Assembly: GCA_009840175.1 (NCBI GenBank)
Contig: VXOI01000182.1
Coordinates: 1 to 39,479, forward strand
Source: Chloroflexota bacterium
GTDB lineage: Bacteria > Chloroflexota > Dehalococcoidia > Lucifugimonadales > UBA3495
Length of the DNA: 39,479 bases
Reading direction: 5' to 3'
A program made the position numbers and the translations under genes. Shown here one piece after another: positions 1 through 8,082 of this stretch (position 1 is its first letter; each line of letters opens with the position of its first letter). Below the pieces are notes generated by a model. That model saw only the letters and a list, made by a program, of their open reading frames with translations, was not told the DNA's origin and made no database searches.

Positions 1-700
1 TTTATGTTTCAGTCCTAGTATGGGTGTGCCGTAAAAACGACGGTTGGTTTCTTCTTGGCTCCGGTGCTGCTACAGCGAAATGCCGAAAACTTGCAACCAA
101 ATCCATTGACATAAAAAGGGCTGCTATGAAACTCTACGTTCTATAAGGGGCAAAATATGGCGCAGACTTCCCCTGTCCTTGACAGTGTTGGTGAAGTTGC
201 CGCAAACACGCAGATGTGCTGGGCGGCGGTCAGGAGCGAGGCAGGTTCTTCGACAAACTCAGGAGGCGGGAAGAGAGGCCCCGATGGTCTCGATTGAAGA
301 GGGAGCGCTATGGCTCGCAGGGGAGGGCGTGTCGTTCTCGGTTTCGTATCTGGCGCTCGGTCAATGGTGAATGCCCGACCGGGGGCCGCGTAGAGTAATA
401 AGTCATTTTCTCTTCCGTATAGGCCGTTCTGAAGCCCGCTCCCCTAACAACGACGGCTTGGCGGGCCAAATGTGTGTCAGCTCGAATTTCGGGCAGTCTA
501 GCATTGGCGTCAAGGGCGGTCAAACTTTCCGCTTGACATTTGTCAAGCTATTTCGTCTGAATTATAGCACAGCCAGAACTTATTCGTCAAAATTGAAGGG
601 ATAAATTGACTAGAATCAACTATTATGGAATAAATATATCCGCATTACCGTAAAAATTGCTCAATCTTGCCGAATGCCTGCGGTTATTCCGCCTTACCTG
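1..700. other. Left-edge region without a recognisable gene
   Basis: I found no open frame here with family resemblance or convincing coding character; the short frames at 179-604 overlap each other on both strands and have no good ribosome site. GC content is mixed, and the stretch at about 490-660 is AT-rich. The region contains a promoter-like pair described separately. It could be a decayed gene, the regulatory region of something beyond the left edge, or an unrecognised small RNA. Confidence 0.5.
532..568 (+). promoter_or_regulatory. Promoter-like site with overlapping inverted repeat
   Basis: TTGTCA (540-545) and TATAGC (563-568) are separated by 17 nt, a good sigma-70 layout. The -35 box is half of an inverted repeat CTTGACA-TT-TGTCAAG (532-547), which could be an operator. 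No plus-strand gene follows before the end of dnaE, so if it is active the product would be a short RNA. This rests on sequence match only. Confidence 0.35.
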
Positions 701-703
701 GAT

Positions 704-785
704 GAAAACGAAGAGAGCAGCCCTTTGGACTGCCCTCGACTGGCGGGATATGCTTTATGAGGCCCCTCTCTGCCGGGCAGAGAGG
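704..785 (-). terminator. Tandem hairpins downstream of dnaE
   Basis: Two hairpins lie just past the dnaE stop. The first met by the polymerase is CCTCTCTGC/GCAGAGAGG (765-773 with 777-785, 3-nt loop, perfect 9 bp). The second pairs 717-723 with 727-733 (7 bp, one G-U, AAA loop) and is followed on the minus strand by a U-containing tail with GUUUU at 708-704. The second looks like the intrinsic terminator; the first lacks a U tract. Confidence 0.5.
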
Positions 786-805
786 CATTACCGGGCTGCG
801 CGTTT

Positions 806-3800
806 CTACACGCCCAAGGACATTTCCTGGCTCACGGCGACCGTGTCGGGACCCAGAATGTCTTCCACCCTGTCCCGCAGGTCCTCACAGTAGCCGGTGC
901 TGACCACTGGCATGTCCATCAACACCCGGCGGCCTGCCGTGCGGATTTCCAGATTCACCCGGTCTCTTCCCGGGTACTCCAGCATCACGCCGATCACTTC
1001 CCGCAGGATGTTGGCGTCGTGTTTCTGGCCGTCTTCGGTCACTATCAAGCGGACCAGGCGACCGGAGACGCTTTCGGCGTTGGGGGAAGGAGCGGCAGAG
1101 GCGTGGCTGCCGTTCCCGTTCCCATTGTTGTAACCGTTGCCGTTGGACCTGGCGGGCTGTCCGTTTCCATTACCGTTGTAGTGGCCGTTGCCGTTGGACT
1201 TGGAATGTCCGTTGCCGTTCCCGTTGCTGCGGGCGGGCTGGGGCGGCGTGACGGTCAACGTGGAGGGGCGGTCAGATGCGTATTCCTCGGCATCGTCGCA
1301 TACCAGCTCCACCTGCTCGCCGCGCAGCCGCACCTTGCCGGCAACGCGAAGGGTGCGGCCTGGGTGCCAGACCTCTTCGGTGCGCTGCAACGATTCAGGC
1401 CAGATGATGACCTCCAACTGGCCGCCCAGCATATCCAGCACCACGATGAAGAACCGCTGTCCGTCGCGCCTGGCCCGCTCGGTCACCGTGGAAACGATGC
1501 CAAGAACGGTAACAGCCTGCCCCTGCATTTCCTCGCCGAGCTGATCCACGGACACGATGGCGTTGGCATCGCCCGCCGCGCCGCTGAGGGCCATCAGCGG
1601 GTTGTGGGACAAGGCCACTCCCAGCAATTCCCGCTCCCACCCGGCCTTTTCCCCAGGGGAAGCGTCGGTGGTCCCCAGGGCGATCCCCGGCTCATCCCGC
1701 ACCGCGCCGCCTGTTTGTCCAGAGCTTTCCGAAGAGCCGCCGCCGAACAGACTGCTCTGGCCACTGCTGCGCATCTGGGCTTCCCGCTGCGCCGTGGCGA
1801 CTATGCGATCGAGGGCGAACAGCATCGCGCCCCTGGCGCCCAGGGAATCGAAGGCCCCGGCCTTGACCATGCTCTCCAGCGTGCGGCGGTTCAGGTTGGC
1901 GGCCCCGGCCCGGGTGCAGAAATCGTCTATGGACGAGTAGGGGCCGTTCTCTTTTCGCTCCTCCACCAGCGGCTTGACCGCGCCCTCGCCCACGGTCTTG
2001 ATGGCGGCCAGACCGAAGCGCAGTCCGGGGTTACCCTCTTCGTCGTGGTCTATGGAGAAAAATTCCTCGGAACGGTTCACGTCGGGCAGCCAGATGGGAA
2101 TGCCCAGCCGGAAGCATTCGTTGATGGAACTGATGGTCTTGTCGGTGTTGTCCAGCCGGGCGTTCAGCACCGCGGCCATGTATTCCACCGGGTAGTGGGC
2201 CTTGAAGTAGCCCGTCCAGTAGGAAATTAGAGCGTAGCTGACGCTGTGGGCCTTGTTGAAGGCGTAACCGGCGAAGGGTTCGATCAGGTCGAAAATCTGC
2301 ACTGCCAGAGCCCGGTCGAAGCCCTTGGCGGTTGCGCCGGCCACAAAGTTGTCGCGTTCCTCGGCCATCAGCGAGGCGATTTTCTTGCCCATCGCCTTGC
2401 GCACGATGTCGGCTGCACCGAGGGAGTACCCGGCGAACTGCTGCAATATAAGCAGCACCTGGTCCTGGTAGACAATGATGCCGTAGGTCTCGTCCAGCAG
2501 TTCCTTCAGGCTGGGGTGCGGATAGGTGACCGCCGTCCTACCGTGCTTGGAGTCAATGAAACGGTCAATGTTCTCCATCGGCCCCGGCCGGTACAGGGCG
2601 ATCATGGCAGCGATGTCGCCGATGTTGGAAGGCTTGAGCTTTTCGATGTAACGCTGCATACCGGCGCTTTCCAGTTGGAACACGTCGGTGGTGTTGCCAG
2701 AGGACAGCAGCTCGAAGGTCTTGCCGTCGTCCAGGGGCAGCGTCTGCAGATCTATCTCGACTCCCCGGCTCCGGCGAACCAGCTTCACGGCCTGGTCCAG
2801 GATGGTAAGGCTGGTGAGGCCGAGGAAATCCATCTTCAGCAGGCCGAGATGCGCCACCGGGTCCATGCTGAACTGGGTCATCATCACCGGGCTGGATTCC
2901 TCGCCCCGGGCCGGACGCTGCAAGGGCACGGTCTCGGTCAGCGGCTCGTCGGCGATGAGAACTCCGGCGGCGTGGGTGCTGACGTGATGGACCAGTCCTT
3001 CCAGCCCTTGGGCCTGATCTACCAGGTCGTGAACGGCTTCGCTGCTGTCGTAGGCGGCCTTCAGTTCGGGGCTGACCTCCAGGGCGTCTTCCAGGCCGCG
3101 GGCCTTGAAGGGCACCATGCGGGCGATGCGGTCCACGTCACCGTAGCTCATGCCCAGGGCGCGGCCCACGTCGCGCAGGGCGGCCTTGGCTCCCAGGGTC
3201 CCGAAGGTGATTATCTGGGCCACGCGGTCGCTGCCGTATTTGTCTATGACGTAGTGCAGCACCTCATCGCGCCGGTCGTCCTGGAAGTCCATGTCTATGT
3301 CGGGCATTTCCTTGCGTTCCATGTTGAGGAAACGCTCGAAGACGAGGCGGTATTCCAGGGGGTCAACATCGGTGATGCCAAGACAGTAGAGGACGACGCT
3401 GGCCGCCGCGCTGCCCCGGACGCCGAAGAGGATGCTGCGCTGGCGCACGAACTTGATGATGTCCCACACCACCAGGAAGTAGTTGGCGAACTTGGTGTAC
3501 CGGATGACGTCCAGCTCGTAGCGCAGCCGCTCCACGGCCTCGGGCGATGCGTTGGGGTAGCGCTCCCGGAATCCGGCCTCGCATATCTGGGCCAGGTATT
3601 CGTCTGCGTCCATGCCGTTGGGGGTCTCGTAGCGGGGCAGGTGAGTCTGTCCGAAATCCAGCGACACGTCGCACATATCGGCAATCAGGCCGGTGTTGCC
3701 CAGGGCGGCATTGCGGACGCTGGCGGGGAGACCGGTGAAAAGCTGCTCCATTTCCTGCGGGCTCTTGATGTAGTAGGAGTCGTCCTCCATCCGCAGGCGC

Positions 3801-4495
3801 TTTTCGTCCCTGACCGTGGTGCCCGTCTGAATGCAGATGTAGACGTCCTGCAGTCCGGACTGGTGCTGATGAACGTAATGAGCGTCGTTGGTCGCCACGA
3901 ACGGAAGTTTCAGGTCTTCACCCAGACGCAGGAGGCCCTCGTTTATCTGGTCAAGCTGCGGGACGTGAGAGTGCTGCTGTAACTCGAGAAAATACCCGTC
4001 GGTGAACAGCTCGCGATACCAGCCTACGGCGCGGACGGCCTCGTCATAGCGTCCGTCGGCCAGCAGCCGCGGCACCTCGGCAGACGGGCAGCCGGAGAGG
4101 CACGCCAGCCCGGAGCCGTATTCTTCCAGCAGCCCCTTGTCTATGCGTGGGCGGTTGTAGAAGCCCTCGACGTGGGCCTTGGTGACCAACTGCATCAGGT
4201 TGCGATAGCCGGTGTTGTCGCGGGCCAGCAGCACCAGGTGGGCCGGGCTGCGCTCGCTGGGGTTCTTGTCGTGCCTGCTGTTGTGGGCGACATAGACCTC
4301 GCAGCCGATGATGGGCTTGATGCCTGCGTCGCGGCAGGCGGAATAGAAGTCCACAACGCCGTAGAAGGTGCCGTGGTCGGTGATCGCCAGCGCATCCATG
4401 CCCAGCTCGCCGGTGCGGGCGACCAGCTCCGGGATGCGGCTGATGCCGTCGAGCATACTGTATTCGGTGTGAACGTGGAGATGGGTGAACGCCAA
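806..4495 (-). CDS. dnaE: DNA polymerase III alpha subunit
   Basis: Replicative DNA polymerase catalytic subunit, 1229 residues, slightly longer than E. coli DnaE. The N-terminal PHP domain opens with HLHVHTEYS (residues 5-13). The polymerase catalytic aspartates appear in PDIDMDF (about 398-404) and in KMDFLGL (about 555). Fingers, thumb and helix-hairpin-helix regions follow, then an OB-fold around VTVLGIVSTV. An Asn/Gly-rich linker (about 1085-1128) joins an 80-residue C-terminal domain; the linker is unusual for the family. The start is TTG at 4495, supported by GGAGG ten bases upstream (4506-4510) and by the HLHVH motif beginning at residue 5. A promoter-like pair lies at 4593-4624 and hairpins follow the stop. 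The identity is certain; the exact start is probable. Confidence 0.97.
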   Translation of the reverse strand: MAFTHLHVHTEYSMLDGISRIPELVARTGELGMDALAITDHGTFYGVVDFYSACRDAGIKPIIGCEVYVAHNSRHDKNPSERSPAHLVLLARDNTGYRNLMQLVTKAHVEGFYNRPRIDKGLLEEYGSGLACLSGCPSAEVPRLLADGRYDEAVRAVGWYRELFTDGYFLELQQHSHVPQLDQINEGLLRLGEDLKLPFVATNDAHYVHQHQSGLQDVYICIQTGTTVRDEKRLRMEDDSYYIKSPQEMEQLFTGLPASVRNAALGNTGLIADMCDVSLDFGQTHLPRYETPNGMDADEYLAQICEAGFRERYPNASPEAVERLRYELDVIRYTKFANYFLVVWDIIKFVRQRSILFGVRGSAAASVVLYCLGITDVDPLEYRLVFERFLNMERKEMPDIDMDFQDDRRDEVLHYVIDKYGSDRVAQIITFGTLGAKAALRDVGRALGMSYGDVDRIARMVPFKARGLEDALEVSPELKAAYDSSEAVHDLVDQAQGLEGLVHHVSTHAAGVLIADEPLTETVPLQRPARGEESSPVMMTQFSMDPVAHLGLLKMDFLGLTSLTILDQAVKLVRRSRGVEIDLQTLPLDDGKTFELLSSGNTTDVFQLESAGMQRYIEKLKPSNIGDIAAMIALYRPGPMENIDRFIDSKHGRTAVTYPHPSLKELLDETYGIIVYQDQVLLILQQFAGYSLGAADIVRKAMGKKIASLMAEERDNFVAGATAKGFDRALAVQIFDLIEPFAGYAFNKAHSVSYALISYWTGYFKAHYPVEYMAAVLNARLDNTDKTISSINECFRLGIPIWLPDVNRSEEFFSIDHDEEGNPGLRFGLAAIKTVGEGAVKPLVEERKENGPYSSIDDFCTRAGAANLNRRTLESMVKAGAFDSLGARGAMLFALDRIVATAQREAQMRSSGQSSLFGGGSSESSGQTGGAVRDEPGIALGTTDASPGEKAGWERELLGVALSHNPLMALSGAAGDANAIVSVDQLGEEMQGQAVTVLGIVSTVTERARRDGQRFFIVVLDMLGGQLEVIIWPESLQRTEEVWHPGRTLRVAGKVRLRGEQVELVCDDAEEYASDRPSTLTVTPPQPARSNGNGNGHSKSNGNGHYNGNGNGQPARSNGNGYNNGNGNGSHASAAPSPNAESVSGRLVRLIVTEDGQKHDANILREVIGVMLEYPGRDRVNLEIRTAGRRVLMDMPVVSTGYCEDLRDRVEDILGPDTVAVSQEMSLGV
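1111..1240 (-). repeat. Coding repeat for Asn-Gly linker in DnaE
   Basis: Degenerate GTT/CCG triplet repeat inside dnaE, encoding an NGNG-type linker. The segment QPARSNGNG occurs twice, pointing to an internal duplication. It is coding and in frame, so it is not a CRISPR or an intergenic repeat. Confidence 0.8.
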
Positions 4496-4592
4496 ACCGG
4501 GTGAGCCTCCGAAGAAGTCTTTTCATGCGCTCAGGCCGCGCGGGCCGTGCCGTCTGCGCCGGGCCGGGGTTGGTGGCCCGGCGGAAAGCCCT

Positions 4593-4624
4593 ATTATATG
4601 TACTGGCCGACTAGGGGCTGTCAA
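4593..4624 (-). promoter_or_regulatory. Putative dnaE promoter
   Basis: On the minus strand a perfect TTGACA (4624-4619) precedes a perfect TATAAT (4598-4593). The spacing is 20 nt, longer than the optimum; a CATATA at 18 nt or TACATA at 16 nt overlaps the same region. It lies about 100 nt upstream of the dnaE TTG start. Confidence 0.5.
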
Positions 4625-4740
4625 CCTTTTTTCGGCCCAACCACCAGATATTGGGCGCGGTCTTAGAAATGGCTACAAGATAACCTAACATAACGGTTAG
4701 ATTAGGCCGAAGACAGGGCCAGTGGGAACCGCCATCAGGG

Positions 4741-5511
4741 TTATTGGGAGCGGCGGCGCAGTTCCTCTTCCAACTGCCGGACGCGGGCCTCGGCAGCGAT
4801 GCGGGCCTGTCGCTCCGCGTCGCGCTCGCTCTCGGCGTCATCTCGTTGCGCTTCAGCAGTGATGCGCCCCTCGGCCTCTTCCGCGTGGGTGAGCAGGTAA
4901 CGCCGCGCCACCGGGTCCCACAAGCGCAGTTGCCCGTCCTCCCAGCACACATCCAGGTTCAGCCCCTCGCTGTGTCCCCAGTATCCGCTTTCCTTCGTCC
5001 CGTGAATGGTGACGGGCTGATACTCGCCGTTCACCAGACGGTCGCCGGCCAGCCCGGACGGGTAGCGCTCGCCATCCGTGGGGTCGAACCGCCAGTATTC
5101 CGGGATACCGTAGGCGGCGTAGTCCGCCCGCTTGTAGGTGTAGTCGTTTTCGGCAGTGGTCAGCGACGCGATTTCCAGCACGAAGTCCGGTGGCTTGCCC
5201 TGATCGTCAATGGCGTAGCCGTGCCTGGCTATGACCTCGGCGCTGTCCACGCCGAAGGCTACTATCAGGTCTGGGTAGCGCAGCATTTGCGGCCCCAGGC
5301 CCCTTTGGAAGGTATGCCGCACCGGTATGTCGCCCAGGACCAGGATGGTGTCCGGCGAGCCGAAGTGCCGGGCCAGCGCTGTCATGTGGCCGGGACGCTC
5401 GCGGTAGAGGGAGTTCTGCATGTCGTACCTTGGGGGCCGCTCGGGGAACTGGTCTTCCAGGGCGTACTTTTCCTGGGCGTAGACCGGAGGGGCGGTTTGC
5501 TTGGTGGTCAT
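4741..5511 (-). CDS. Uma2 family protein (PD-(D/E)xK-like)
   Basis: 256-residue member of the Uma2 family, a restriction-endonuclease-like fold of unknown biological role that often occurs in many copies per genome. The core shows the PDLIVAF strand and the GKPPDFVLEIAS motif, which carries the Asp and Glu of the PD-(D/E)xK site. A charged helical tail of about 50 residues, rich in Ala/Glu/Arg, probably forms a coiled coil. The ATG at 5511 begins MTTKQTAPPV; the frame is open further upstream, but the added residues are unlike the family and the paralogue at 37034 also begins MTT. The protein is clearly related to that second copy. Function in the cell is unknown. Confidence 0.85.
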   Translation of the reverse strand: MTTKQTAPPVYAQEKYALEDQFPERPPRYDMQNSLYRERPGHMTALARHFGSPDTILVLGDIPVRHTFQRGLGPQMLRYPDLIVAFGVDSAEVIARHGYAIDDQGKPPDFVLEIASLTTAENDYTYKRADYAAYGIPEYWRFDPTDGERYPSGLAGDRLVNGEYQPVTIHGTKESGYWGHSEGLNLDVCWEDGQLRLWDPVARRYLLTHAEEAEGRITAEAQRDDAESERDAERQARIAAEARVRQLEEELRRRSQ

Positions 5512-5630
5512 AGCGGGCCTCGCGGCAGGGCGGGGATGGAGGATGAGGAAATTATACGCCACCGGCGCGGCTGTCCATAGCGCGGAATGACAGCAAATCC
5601 GGCCTTCGGACGAGCCGGGCACAAAATAGT

Positions 5631-5659
5631 AAAGGGGCGGGCTGACAACCCGCCCCTTT
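5631..5659 (-). terminator. Intrinsic terminator of the zinc-ribbon gene
   Basis: A perfect 11-bp stem AAAGGGGCGGG/CCCGCCCCTTT with a 7-nt loop is followed on the minus strand by TTTACTATTTTG. It sits 43 nt after the stop of the gene at 5702 and separates it from the Uma2 gene. Confidence 0.85.
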
Positions 5660-5701
5660 GCGATTCAGGGTATTGGAATCCGCTATCTTGGCCGGAAACG
5701 G

Positions 5702-5953
5702 CTATTCGTCGTCCCAGGAGTCGTCGGAGGACAGGATGACCTGCTGGCTCACCGGGGCCGGGGTGGGCATCAAGCGGGTGTCGCCCCAGGTGGCGGTCTC
5801 CACGTAGTTCTTGAACTCGCGCGTTTCGCCGCAGATGCGGCAGACGCCGTTGCTGATGGGGCCGTCCGCTGCCTGAATCAGCCAGTGGTGCCGACACACC
5901 AGGGAACCCTCGGAAACCTCTTGAACGGGCGCAACTCCCGCCTGCTGAACCAT
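5702..5953 (-). CDS. Small zinc-ribbon-like protein
   Basis: Protein of 83 residues with one probable metal site: Cys20, His22 or His23, Cys38 and Cys41 (CRHHW, then CRICGE), followed by an acidic end SSDDSWDDE. I do not recognise a named family; the fold suggests a small zinc-binding accessory protein. I chose ATG 5953 because AGAGGG lies nine bases before it and because the promoter at 5983-6012 would start transcription close to the upstream ATG at 5974, leaving that one no ribosome site. The gene is a one-gene unit with its own promoter and terminator. No function is proposed. Confidence 0.7.
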   Translation of the reverse strand: MVQQAGVAPVQEVSEGSLVCRHHWLIQAADGPISNGVCRICGETREFKNYVETATWGDTRLMPTPAPVSQQVILSSDDSWDDE

Positions 5954-5982
5954 CACGCTTATCCCTCTCATCATTTTACGAA

Positions 5983-6012
5983 ATTCTACTACCAGCTAAC
6001 CGTAATCGTCAA
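5983..6012 (-). promoter_or_regulatory. Promoter of the zinc-ribbon gene
   Basis: Minus strand TTGACG (6012-6007), 18-nt spacer, TAGAAT (5988-5983). It lies immediately upstream of the coding start chosen at 5953. Confidence 0.6.
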
Positions 6013-6129
6013 TACATTGACCGTATCAGTTCTCAAAAGAAAAGTGAGATATTCCTTATTCGTCTATCAGGCTCAGCGATGGCCGACGGCAAACGTCCTG
6101 AATCTGGCCGCTTTCGGGCCGAATCCGCG

Positions 6130-6159
6130 TTGACTTTTGGGGGGCAAAACTGATTAAAT
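6130..6159 (+). promoter_or_regulatory. Putative promoter of guaB3 and selenoprotein operon
   Basis: TTGACT (6130-6135), 18-nt spacer, TTAAAT (6154-6159), about 50 nt before the guaB3 ATG. Confidence 0.5.
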
Positions 6160-6210
6160 CGGGAGTTAAACCAATGCACTCCGTAATCCTCAACGATAAG
6201 GGGGTCAGCG

Positions 6211-7347
6211 ATGGGGAGAAGGCTATTTAAGGAACTGGAACGCTCCTACGGTTTCGACGAAGTTGCCATCGTTCCCGGGCAGGTGACCATCAACCCCGAA
6301 CTCACCTCCACTAAGATGACCATCGGCGACCTGGAGTTCGAGATTCCCATCATGGCCTCGGCCATGGATGGCGCGGTCTCGCCCCGCTTCGCCGCCAGGA
6401 TGCACGAGATGGGCGGCCTCGCGGTGCTCAACGGCGAGGGCCTGTATTCCCGCTACGACGACCCCTACACGGTGCTGGAAGACATCATCGCCACGCCCCA
6501 GGAAGAGGTGACCGAGTTCCTCCAGCAGGTCTATACCGAGCCGGTGAAGGAAGACCTTCTGGCGGCCCAGGTCCACGAAATCAAGAAGTCCGGCGCGGTG
6601 TGCGCCGTTTCTTTTACGCCCCAGACCACCAAGCGGATGTCTCCCGCGGCCGTCGAGGCCGGGGCCGACATCGTGGTGGTGCAGTCCACTGTCACCACGG
6701 CGCGGCACGTCTCCAACAGCTACCGGGGCCTCATCTTCTCCGAGCTGATCGAGACCATCAAGGTGCCGGTGGTGGTGGGCAACTGCGTGTCCTACGACGT
6801 GGCCCTGGAACTGATGGAAACGGGCATTGACGGCGTTCTGGTGGGCGTCGGCCCCGGCGCGGCCTGCACCACCCGCGAGGTGGTGGGCGTGGGCGTTCCA
6901 CAGGTGAGCGCCACCCTCGAATGCGCCGCCGCCCGGCAGGACTACTTCCGCAAGACCGGCCGGTACGTTTCCGTCATAACCGACGGCGGCATCCGCACCG
7001 GCGGCGACATCTGCAAGTCCATCGTCAGCGGCGCAGACGGCGTGATGCTGGGCACACCCTTCGCCCAGGCCGAGGAGGCCCCCGGGCGCGGCTTCAACTG
7101 GGGCATGGCCAACCCCCACCCGGAGCTGCCCCGGGGCACCCGCGTCAAGGTCGGCACCAAGGCCCCGCTGAAGCAGATACTCTACGGCCCCACCTCGAGG
7201 ACCGACGGCACCCAGAACTTCGTCGGCGCCCTCAAGGCCGGCATGGGAATGTGCGGCGCCTACACCATCCGAGACCTGCACAAGGCCGAGATGGTCATAG
7301 CCCCGGCCATCAAGACGGAAGGCAAGTTCTTCCAGATGGGCGGTTAG
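6211..7347 (+). CDS. guaB3: GuaB3 family IMP dehydrogenase-related protein
   Basis: 378-residue TIM-barrel protein of the GuaB3 group of the IMPDH/GMP reductase superfamily, which lacks the CBS domains of ordinary GuaB. The catalytic loop reads GPGAACTTR, with the predicted nucleophile Cys219. The phosphate-binding [11 protein letters not shown] segment and the GAL(K)AGMGMCGA segment are also present. The likely chemistry is NAD-dependent conversion within the IMP/XMP/GMP purine nucleotides; group members are less studied than GuaB, so the direction is not certain. ATG 6211 follows AAGGGGG at a spacing of 6-7. A 51-nt gap with a small AGTCC/GGACT hairpin leads to the selenoprotein gene, so the two are likely cotranscribed. 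Confidence 0.92.
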   Translation: MGRRLFKELERSYGFDEVAIVPGQVTINPELTSTKMTIGDLEFEIPIMASAMDGAVSPRFAARMHEMGGLAVLNGEGLYSRYDDPYTVLEDIIATPQEEVTEFLQQVYTEPVKEDLLAAQVHEIKKSGAVCAVSFTPQTTKRMSPAAVEAGADIVVVQSTVTTARHVSNSYRGLIFSELIETIKVPVVVGNCVSYDVALELMETGIDGVLVGVGPGAACTTREVVGVGVPQVSATLECAAARQDYFRKTGRYVSVITDGGIRTGGDICKSIVSGADGVMLGTPFAQAEEAPGRGFNWGMANPHPELPRGTRVKVGTKAPLKQILYGPTSRTDGTQNFVGALKAGMGMCGAYTIRDLHKAEMVIAPAIKTEGKFFQMGG

Positions 7348-7398
7348 TCCGAAAGGGACTGCAAGCAAAGTCGCACTTCGAGAATCAAGGAGCGCGTC

Positions 7399-8082
7399 AT
7401 GACCACGCAATCCACCATCGAAATCCTGGTTCCCGTCGCCGAAGATGTGCCGGAGGAGATCGGGCTGACCGCCTCCCTCTCCGGCCTCGAGGGCAAGGTC
7501 GTCGGCCTGCTGGAGAACCGCAAGTACCACGCGGACACCTTCATGCAGGAACTGGAGCAGACACTGCTGAACGACTACGGCGTGAAGAAGGTGGTCTACT
7601 CCCGCAAGTCCACCTACAGCGCGGCGCATCCCGACGACAAGCTGGAAGCGCTGCTCAGCGAGTGCGACGCCATCATCCACGCCATTGCCGATTGAGGCTC
7701 ATGCACAGCGTGGGGTCTCCACGACACGGTATACACCGAATCCAGGGGAAAGCCCTCGGTCAGCGTCATCACCAGCAGCTTCACCCGCGCGGCCAATCTC
7801 CGCGCCGCCTCTCTCGGAATGCCCGGCGTCCGCATCGTAGTCCTGCCCAGCCCCCTGGCGTCGCGGCCAGCGGCGGACGTGCAGCAGATGGCGCATGAGT
7901 TCGCACCGGAGATCGTGGGGCTGCTGACCGATGGCAAGGGCCTGGGCAGCAAAGATAGAGGCACTTCAGATAACGAGCGCCCTACCATAAGAGAGTTGAT
8001 GGGAAGTATCCCCGACCTCACCGGAGGTCTAACTACGGAGGAGTACATGAGGAAGATTCGGGGTGAGTTTCCAACAGAATAG
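7399..8082 (+). CDS. UGSC family selenoprotein, TGA read as selenocysteine
   Basis: A single 227-residue product if the in-frame TGA at 7693-7695 is decoded as selenocysteine (Sec99). Residues 1-98 run up to a conserved (Sec)-Gly-Ser-Cys motif (99-102), the defining redox motif of the UGSC selenoprotein family. After the TGA the same frame continues for 128 codons with host-like GC-rich codons and the family-like block MPGVRIVVLPSPLA. A SECIS hairpin lies directly after the TGA. ATG 7399 follows AAGGAG at a spacing of 7. The family is presumed to be thiol/selenol redox-active; its substrate is unknown. The last 45 or so residues (from about 183), ending TTEEYMRKIRGEFPTE, are less GC-rich and resemble the C-terminus of an antitoxin; they overlap the PIN toxin start by 20 nt. 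Ordinary translation would give only a 98-residue fragment and a separate 87-residue fragment from 7819. Confidence 0.9.
7696..7723 (+). promoter_or_regulatory. Bacterial SECIS element
   Basis: Hairpin CGTGG (7709-7713), loop GGTCT (7714-7718), CCACG (7719-7723). The first loop base is the nineteenth base after the TGA codon (18 nt between). In E. coli fdhF the SelB-binding loop is also GGUCU and is also preceded by 18 nt after the UGA (known sequence). This agreement strongly supports Sec insertion at 7693-7695. Confidence 0.9.

Noticed and set aside
1111-1240. CRISPR-like or minisatellite array
   Set aside because: The repeat is short, degenerate and in frame, encoding the DnaE linker; there are no spacers.
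2246-3982. 578-residue plus-strand open frame opposite dnaE
   Set aside because: Composition is His/Gly/Val-rich and matches the antisense of dnaE codons; no motif.
5512-5622. N-terminal extension of the first Uma2 protein
   Set aside because: The 37 added residues are unlike the family, and both copies begin MTT at the inner ATG.
6223-7680. 485-residue minus-strand open frame opposite guaB3
   Set aside because: It lies fully opposite a clear GuaB3 gene and reads as the Gly/His/Ala-rich product typical of antisense frames in GC-rich DNA.
7399-7695. Frameshift or nonsense pseudogene
   Set aside because: No frame change occurs, the stop is TGA at the exact family Sec position, and a SECIS hairpin is present.
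7819-8082. Separate 87-residue gene
   Set aside because: It is in the same frame as 7399-7695 and continues it after the TGA; no ribosome site precedes its ATG. It is better explained as the second part of the selenoprotein.
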